A stretch of 64,000 bases of DNA, taken from positions 25,713,624 to 25,777,623 of the forward strand of contig NW_026555333.1 in assembly GCF_029017545.1 (NCBI RefSeq). The letters run 5' to 3'. How positions within the stretch are numbered: the first letter of the stretch is position 1; each line of letters opens with the position of its first letter. This document shows, one piece after another, positions 58,197-64,000 of this stretch. This DNA is from Prosopis cineraria. Its lineage: Eukaryota > Streptophyta > Magnoliopsida > Fabales > Fabaceae. Made by a program: the position numbers and the translations under genes. The notes below the pieces were generated by a model. The model was not told the DNA's origin. It did no database searches and was given only the letters and a program-made list of their open reading frames with translations.

Positions 58197-59855
58197 ATGG
58201 CTTGGTTTCATGATCATGATTCATTCCATCATTCATTTGACATCCATTCCCATCCATTTCCAGCGCCTAACATTGACCATACATCCCATTTCCATAATCA
58301 ATTTCAACAATATAACTTTGATTATCCACCCCCATATCATGATCATTTCCATCCAAGTCACAATTATGAATTTTTCAATCCCATGAGTTTTGAATCCAAT
58401 CTAAGCACTCATGTTGAGCGTACACCATCCATTGACATTGAGCATCTAGAAAAATTATATGCACAAAGGGGTAAATTTTATTGTGTGCATTGTGAGGCTA
58501 TCTCCCACTTCTATTATGATTGTCCTATTCTAAAAGGATATTGTGAACCACATGGAGTAGCCCAAGCCTCACAAGAGAGAAATTACATTTTTCAAGTTGA
58601 AGACACACAAAAAGTTGCTCATGAAGCTATTGAGAATATAAATACACCTCAAGCCACTCAATCTCCAAAAGAGAAGGAGTCAATCCAACCCTTACTTCAA
58701 GAGGTAATTTCTCCTATTCCTATTGAGGTTGATTCTTCTTCACATTTGACTTTATCTAATGATGAGCATAATGATTTAAATGATGATGACGTAGATGAAG
58801 AAATTATAGTTGAATCACCTTGGATGTTTGAGCATGAATCATATTGTGAAAAAGTATACCCTTGGGAGAAAAACACTTTGAGTTCACATGATAATTCTCT
58901 TGATTTAAATTCAAATATCATTGAAAGTGTTGACTCTTCACTTAGCTTGAATAAAGAAAATGAAATGGATGTTGATGGTGGCGATGATGTATCTTGTATG
59001 CTTGAAATTCCAATTCCTTCTTGTGATATTGTTAATAGTGCACATGCACTTGTTTCTTCTAACCATGATGTGCTTGAGAAAGGTTGTTTACCTTCTTTTG
59101 TAGGTGAACAAGGAAATGTAGCCAAACCATCTCTTGATTTCAAAGAGGAACTTGCTCAACTTGAAAAGGCTGTAGCTCCTACTAAGGATTTGAACAAGGA
59201 ATTGAAAATAACTCAAGATGACAAGGAGGTTGAAAATCAAGGAATTGATTTTACAAAGCCAAATAGTAATGAGAATAATATTGATTTAATGCTTGATGAT
59301 TTTGATGATGAGTTGGCTTTGTTTCATAGTACTTGTTCTAATTTCCTATTCACTTGTGATTGTTCACATGATTCTCCATGCCCTATTTGTTTAGAAATTA
59401 ATTCATTTGTGCTTGAAAATAGTAGCAATCATTTACTTGATAAAATAATTGATGATGTATGTTTGAGTGAAATTAATCATGAGTGCACTTCTTTAGAACC
59501 CAATATGCTTGAGGAAGGGTTCTTTGTTGATTTTATAGGTCTAAATGATGATATGGCCAAGAACCCCCATGTACTTAGAGGATTTATCATTGCAATGGAA
59601 GAGACCTTGGCTAACCATGAAGATGATCAACCACATAAAGTTATGAAAGATTCTACACCATACATCTTGGAGCCATTACAAATTGATCTTGAGCCTCCAC
59701 CTAAGATGCTTGGAATGAAGATGATAATGAGTAGCTTCATGTTACTCCTCAAAGATGAAAATTTCAACTTCAAGAGCTTGTGGAGATTTAAACTAGGTTG
59801 TATCTTCTTCACCCTTTCTTTTTACTTTACTTTGCTTTATGCTTTGATTTGTTGA
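58197..59855 (+). CDS. gag: Gag-like zinc-knuckle protein of the young element
   Basis: An intact ORF of 552 codons. ATG at 58197 (MAWFHDHDSF) is the first ATG in frame. An in-frame TTG three codons earlier is not a likely plant start. Residues 1-65 are rich in His, Phe, Tyr and Pro (YHDHFHPSHNYEFF). A zinc knuckle of the form CX2CX4HX4C lies at C96, C99, H104 and C109, as in nucleocapsid proteins. The middle (about 150-370) is acidic and low-complexity (DLNDDDVDEEI). A second cysteine cluster is at C387, C389, C395, C398 (CDCSHDSPCPIC). The last ~20 residues are hydrophobic (CIFFTLSFYFTLLYALIC), a possible membrane anchor. No capsid domain signature like WW...W..F was found. RNA binding and packaging is inferred from the knuckle. 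Confidence 0.8.
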   Translation: MAWFHDHDSFHHSFDIHSHPFPAPNIDHTSHFHNQFQQYNFDYPPPYHDHFHPSHNYEFFNPMSFESNLSTHVERTPSIDIEHLEKLYAQRGKFYCVHCEAISHFYYDCPILKGYCEPHGVAQASQERNYIFQVEDTQKVAHEAIENINTPQATQSPKEKESIQPLLQEVISPIPIEVDSSSHLTLSNDEHNDLNDDDVDEEIIVESPWMFEHESYCEKVYPWEKNTLSSHDNSLDLNSNIIESVDSSLSLNKENEMDVDGGDDVSCMLEIPIPSCDIVNSAHALVSSNHDVLEKGCLPSFVGEQGNVAKPSLDFKEELAQLEKAVAPTKDLNKELKITQDDKEVENQGIDFTKPNSNENNIDLMLDDFDDELALFHSTCSNFLFTCDCSHDSPCPICLEINSFVLENSSNHLLDKIIDDVCLSEINHECTSLEPNMLEEGFFVDFIGLNDDMAKNPHVLRGFIIAMEETLANHEDDQPHKVMKDSTPYILEPLQIDLEPPPKMLGMKMIMSSFMLLLKDENFNFKSLWRFKLGCIFFTLSFYFTLLYALIC

Positions 59856-59868
59856 TTGAGTAAATTGC

Positions 59869-59880
59869 AAGTGTGGGGGA
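59869..59880 (+). other. PPT-like motif 1
   Basis: AAGTGTGGGGGA, 14 bases after the ORF stop. It is identical to the sequence that abuts the 3' LTR. Confidence 0.7.
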
Positions 59881-60050
59881 GATGAACCTAGTAGGAAAGT
59901 TAGAGTTTATTTGCTTTATTTGACTTCTTTGTTTTGTGTTTTAGTTTGAAAAAAAAAAATTTCTGGACCACACTTTTGTTATGCATTCATTATTGATCTC
60001 ACCTTATTTTATCACTAGTCTATACATACATTGAGGACAATGCATGATTT

Positions 60051-60062
60051 AAGTGTGGGGGA
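60051..60062 (+). other. PPT-like motif 2
   Basis: A second AAGTGTGGGGGA, preceded by ACAATGCATGATTT. The same pairing is found in the old relic at 44918-45125. Confidence 0.7.
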
Positions 60063-61351
60063 GAGAAATAAACATTTTGTTTTGTTTGTTTGGTTTTGCA
60101 AAAAAAAAATTTATTAAAAAATAAAAAAAATTGCTTTGTTTTGTTTTGTTTGAGGTTACTTAATTACCTAGCTCTTGAATGGATATTTTGATTCTTGAGA
60201 TGTGGTAATTTTTAGGATTGAATAGGTGTGAAGTGAACATTCTTTTACCTTGAATTAATGGATTAGAGTGGCATATTACCCTTTCATGGAAGAGGCTAAA
60301 CACTCATGTGTGATTAATTCCTTAGTGATGTTACCCTCTAGAATTTGTTTCACTTCTTAATTAAGACCATATATCTTGCACTTGTTTGATAGGAGATGAG
60401 AGATGGCATTCATAAAAAATAGCCAAGAGCCAAATAGCCAACCTATTATTATTTATTATCCTTTGTTAGCCACTTTGAGCCTTTGGTTTGATTCTTTAAA
60501 AAAAAATATTCACCCTATTTTTCCCCAAGGAATGCATGTTACACTTTTATATGTCTTTTTAATATTCATTGCATGTCCTAGATCAAATGAGTGGATGCTT
60601 ATTATCATTTCTCTATCCATTACTTCCATTGTTCAAAGAGTTAGGGGCAACAAAAAAAAACAACAAAGATAGATTTGAAAAAAAAATATAGTCAAAAAGA
60701 AAAGAAATAAAGTTGCTAGAAAAAGAAAAAAAAAAGAAGAAGAAAAAAAAAGAAAAGAAAGAAAAAAAAATAAAAATAAAAAGTTGCCTAGCTCATCCAT
60801 TCCATTTGTTTTATTATTTCTTATCATTTCTTTCCATCCTCATTGTGTTAAGGTGTTCACTCAATTGAGTTAGGTTATGCTTTGCATATTAAGGGGATAT
60901 ATCTTGATTTAGCATTATTTTGATGCTAACCCTATTTTTTTTATATACATGCATTTCTTAGACATCCTTTCATTACCTATATCACAACCTAATAAAGTCC
61001 ATTTGATTCTTGATTGCAAGTGCTATTTAGTGATGGAGATGTAGAAGGGTTACAAATTCATAGTAGGGTTTATCCTAAGAAATTTTGAGTGAAATTTAAT
61101 ACCTTATACACTTTGAGTGATGAGAGCAAACACTTAACCTAGAGAGGCTTACTCTTTGACATTGATTCTTGGTAACGGTTTGTTTGTGATGTGCATAATT
61201 CTTTCGTAATTATTGCCACATTGATTGATAATTTGTAGAAGTTCATGAGCTAGTATTTTAGTGACTTGAAACAATGTTTTTCTCTTATTTCTTTGTCTTA
61301 TAGTTTCTTTTGGGACCTTTTTCACTTGATTTTGCCCGGAGTGCAAAAGCT
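60063..61351 (+). other. 3' non-coding part of the young element
   Basis: No ORF with pol motifs in any frame. It contains a nearly pure purine stretch at about 60648-60783 made of A and AAAAG/AAGA runs. An 89-codon ORF at 60403-60672 runs into the purine tract and was not accepted. Confidence 0.65.
60648..60783 (+). repeat. Purine-rich low-complexity tract
   Basis: About 135 bases almost wholly A and G on the plus strand, broken by a few T/C near 60667-60720. It is internal to the young element. Confidence 0.8.
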
Positions 61352-61363
61352 AAGTGTGGGGGA
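61352..61363 (+). other. Polypurine tract of young element
   Basis: AAGTGTGGGGGA followed by AT and the 3' LTR start at 61366, the standard position for plus-strand priming. It is interrupted by T residues, as in Athila-type elements. Confidence 0.8.
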
Positions 61364-61365
61364 AT

Positions 61366-63247
61366 TGATAGAACACATTTGTTACCCACTTTTATTTGTC
61401 AATTAGGACCATTTTATTAATTATTTATCACCTTCAAGTGCACACATTGCATTAGATTTGGAACTTTGCCTAAGTTTCTAAGATCAGTGCACTAGGGGCA
61501 TTTTGGTCCAAAAAATGAACTTTTGAGAAAATGTACAAGAAAAATTGAAAAAGTGCATTTTATGTCCAGTTGATGAATGGTGAAATTATATTTTTAAAAT
61601 TCATTTTAGTTTGGGAGTAATTAAATAAAAAAGTCAACACTTTCTTAAGTGTCTTAGTTTGTCCTAGTTTTTGGTTTGCCTTTGTGTGAAAATTTTTATA
61701 TAATTTTGTGCAGCCTGAAACTTGATTAATTTAATAAATTCTCCCTTCTAAATATGAATTTAATTCTGGACATGAATTAGATTTTATTATATCATATGCT
61801 ATTTAATTGAATTATGTGATTTATGTGACATAGGTGGCATGTGACTTGTGCATCAATTGGGCAATTGAGTCAACACTCCTTGAGGTCAATGGCTGATGGT
61901 TTGCACGTGAATTATGATTATTTTGAGAGGTTAAATCAGCTAAAATGATGTGGATGACACATGGGAAATTAGGCACACATTGGAATCATCTACAAACCAA
62001 TAGGAAGTTGCCACCTTGCAAGTGTGACAAGGCTCCCATTTACATTTTAATTTCTTTTTCCTTATTTTAATTAAGCTTCAGCTGATGGGAGACACCAAGG
62101 AGCACGCCATTTTAAGCTTCAAATGGGATCCAACACATATCTCATTCATCTTCCACATTCTCTCTCTCTTGTTCATAGTGTTCTTCATTTTCTCTCTTTT
62201 GTTCTTCATTTTCCAGCACCCTAACCTCCATTTTCGGCCACCAAACCTCCACAAAACTCATACCATTCTTCTCCTCTCTTCATTTTCGTTCCATCCCTTC
62301 CATTTTCACAAGGATTGAAGCTCATTTCATCATTCAAGAGCTATGGAGTTTGGCCTTCACAAGCAATCACTAGGGTTCTTGAAGATGAAGATTGGCTAAG
62401 TTTCTTTGTGGAATCCTAGAGAGATGAAGATGGAGGATGAGTCTTGAGCTTCAAATTGGCTAAGTTCTTTTGTTTCCTATCCTCTTCTCTTTTTACTAGA
62501 TGGTTAGATTCCTTAATCTAGGGTTTAATCATCTTAGCTTATAAATTCTAATTTGAATTTGATGTTGATGTAAAGAGAGAGGATTGTTTCATTTAATTTC
62601 TTCCTTGGACAGCCATGACTGAATTTTGCCACTCTTTGTTTGGCACATAATCTTGTGTTTTTCAATTAGTGAATTTCTTGTGTTAATATTGCATAATCTT
62701 GTGGTGTTAATGCTTGTGTTGTTGAGTAGCTTGACATAATCTTGTGGTTGCTCAATTTATGTGTTTGACCATGGCTGTTGAGAGAGGATTTTGAATGAAT
62801 CACTTGGCTAATGTCTTCACCAATTGGTTAATTGAACTAGGGACTTTAATCTAAGACCTAGGGAGGTTAGTTAATTAGGTTAATTGGCTTTGGATAATTT
62901 TCTTAAGTCATGACAGCTTTAGTCAAGAGGAAAGGGAAGCTAAACTTAGCCTAATCATGAGAAGATAATGAATCCAAAATCAACTAATCTCTAGGGTTCC
63001 ATTATTGCAAAAAGGGAAGTTCATTTCACTCACTTTCACTAGCATTTTAATTACTTACACATTAGGTAATTAGTTTAGATAATTAGCTAGGTAACTAAAT
63101 TCCTACAAACTTTGGTTGATTTATTTCACTAGATAACTTTCAATTAGACTTAAAACCATTCCTTGGGAGATGACCTAGGGTTGGTCCTATATTGCATTAG
63201 GGTTAGCTTTAGTGTAATTTTGAGGATAAGCGACTAATTTCCTATCA
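61366..63247 (+). repeat. 3' LTR of young element
   Basis: 1882 bp, TGATAGAACACATTTG to CTAATTTCCTATCA. Differences from the 5' LTR seen by eye are nine substitutions and three single-base deletions (near 61630, 61869 and 62327). The small LTR ORF is at 62085-62318. Confidence 0.95.
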
Positions 63248-63252
63248 GATGG
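63248..63252 (+). repeat. Target-site duplication GATGG, right copy
   Basis: Identical to 55251-55255, directly after the LTR end. Confidence 0.93.
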
Positions 63253-63835
63253 ATCATTTAAGAGTTCTAAATACTTATTAGAATCTCACAATTATCAAAC
63301 CAACTCTAAAAGCTTGACTCCATTTAGGTATGAATAAAGTGCCCCTCACTAAATTTCAATATTAGTAAACTTAATAGTTGTCAATAGAAGGTTGAATTCA
63401 AATTCTTTAAAATACGATAACATTAAACACAAGAAGCTTTTCAATGGAAGCTTGAATCCTAATTCATCAAAATAGAATAAAAATTGCAACATAAAGTCTG
63501 ATATAGTTAAGTTACATTAAACTCTCAAAGGTTTACATTGTCAAAGATCTCCTTATATACAACATTGGTGGTCTTAATACTACTCTTAAAGTGTGAATCA
63601 TGAATCAAAATCTTTAAACCCTCCACGCTTTGTGTAAAGTCTTGCTTCTCACCCCAGACTTTACTTGCACTAACTATATAACATAAAATAAATACAACAT
63701 AATAAAATATAACAAGCCCTTAATTTTTTTCAAAATGCGGGATTCTGACTTCATTGAAAACAAATTTATCAAAATTCAAAGTTCAATAAAAAGAGCTTAT
63801 GGAAGCATAGACACCACACCCATATATCAGAACAA
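63253..63835. other. Non-coding DNA right of young element
   Basis: AT-rich with no gene seen. It is the right flank of the insertion. Confidence 0.5.
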
Positions 63836-63839
63836 CAAA

Positions 63840-64000
63840 CAATTATTTACTCAAAAACATGTGATATACCATGACGTGTACCACATGTGCTGTGACATAT
63901 GATACAAAGCCACAAGTTCTTGCTCTATGCTATACATCATGGTGCATATATTAGAATGTATTATCTTGATAGATTTTTTACATGAACTTTCGTCGCATGC
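63840..64000 (-). mobile_element. Family A LTR fragment, minus strand, cut by window end
   Basis: The second dyad region is recognisable (ACCATGACGTGTACCACATG, CATCATGGTGCATATA), followed by ACATGAACTTTCGTCGCATG as in the LTRs near 8750 and 52370. It continues beyond the window. Confidence 0.55.

Larger units (their letters stand above)
55256..63247 (+). mobile_element. Young non-autonomous, gag-like-only LTR retrotransposon (Athila-type PBS)
   Basis: 7992 bp: 5' LTR, tRNA-Asp PBS, ~1 kb leader, one ORF, ~1.5 kb 3' non-coding segment, polypurine tract and 3' LTR, flanked by GATGG on both sides. LTRs begin TG and end CA. I counted nine substitutions and three 1-base gaps between them, about 0.5%, which means a recent insertion. 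The PBS, the long LTRs and the AAGTGTGGGGGA tract are typical of plant Athila/Tat-type gypsy elements. Protease, RT, RNase H and integrase are absent and there is no disrupted relic of them, so the element must have used enzymes of an autonomous relative. Known comparable classes are LARDs and TR-GAG elements. Confidence 0.93.

Noticed and set aside
58697..59143. 148-codon minus-strand ORF, Ser-rich
   Set aside because: Antisense of the acidic part of the zinc-knuckle ORF. The Ser richness mirrors Asp/Glu/Ser codons on the real strand.
60403..60672. 89-codon plus-strand ORF in the 3' part of the young element
   Set aside because: It ends in the purine tract, has no pol or env motif, and its membrane-like composition follows from T-rich DNA.
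55256..63247. Two separate solo LTRs flanking a host gene
   Set aside because: Shared GATGG duplication outside, PBS directly after the first LTR and polypurine tract directly before the second show one element. The internal ORF is therefore element-encoded.
1..64000. CRISPR array, rRNA, tRNA, bacterial operons or prophage
   Set aside because: No regularly spaced short repeats with unique spacers, no rRNA cores, no cloverleaf with conserved T-arm, and all coding content is plant retroelement or kinase-like.

Overview
The window looks like a pericentromeric or intergenic stretch of a flowering-plant nuclear genome, probably a eudicot. It is AT-rich. It is filled with nested Ty3/gypsy LTR retrotransposons that carry plant-type primer-binding sites: an initiator-Met-like site in the older elements and a tRNA-Asp site in the young one. 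I saw no intact host gene, rRNA, tRNA, bacterial-type operon or CRISPR array. The species cannot be named from this sequence.

Layout. 1-8207 is old non-coding DNA with a CACTA-like candidate (589-2476), short tandem repeats and a few possible decayed exons. 8208-12030 holds two abutting minus-strand LTR pieces of a long-LTR gypsy family, here called family A. 12031-14676 has no recognisable content except a compound microsatellite. 14677-18984 is plus-strand family A LTR sequence. 18985-24972 is a badly decayed gypsy/chromovirus-like element with recognisable gag, protease, RT, RNase H, integrase and a chromodomain-like tail. 25126-29970 and 41766-44917 are two parts of an array of ~1.3-1.9 kb repeat units whose minus strand carries exons of a protein-kinase-like gene, all broken. 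Between them lies an 11.8 kb block of nested insertions: a partial plus LTR, a minus LTR split by a clean solo LTR with target duplication TCATG, an antisense gag relic, a plus LTR and a gag-less pol relic. 44918-45420 is an antisense relic related to the young element. 45742-49475 is a third gypsy copy (LTR plus gag) that ends abruptly. 49512-54715 is two more minus LTRs.

The best-defined object is 55256-63247: a complete, young LTR retrotransposon with 1885/1882-bp LTRs, target duplication GATGG, a tRNA-Asp (Athila-type) primer-binding site and a polypurine tract. It has one intact 552-codon ORF with a CCHC zinc knuckle and no protease, RT, RNase H or integrase. It is therefore a gag-like-only, non-autonomous element that must have moved with enzymes supplied by another element.

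The older elements illustrate decay and nesting. Their in-frame stops mostly look like C-to-T or G-to-A changes. Several family A LTRs abut older LTRs at the same GC-rich CATG-dyad region. All positions and alignments were made by eye, so boundaries marked approximate should be treated as such.
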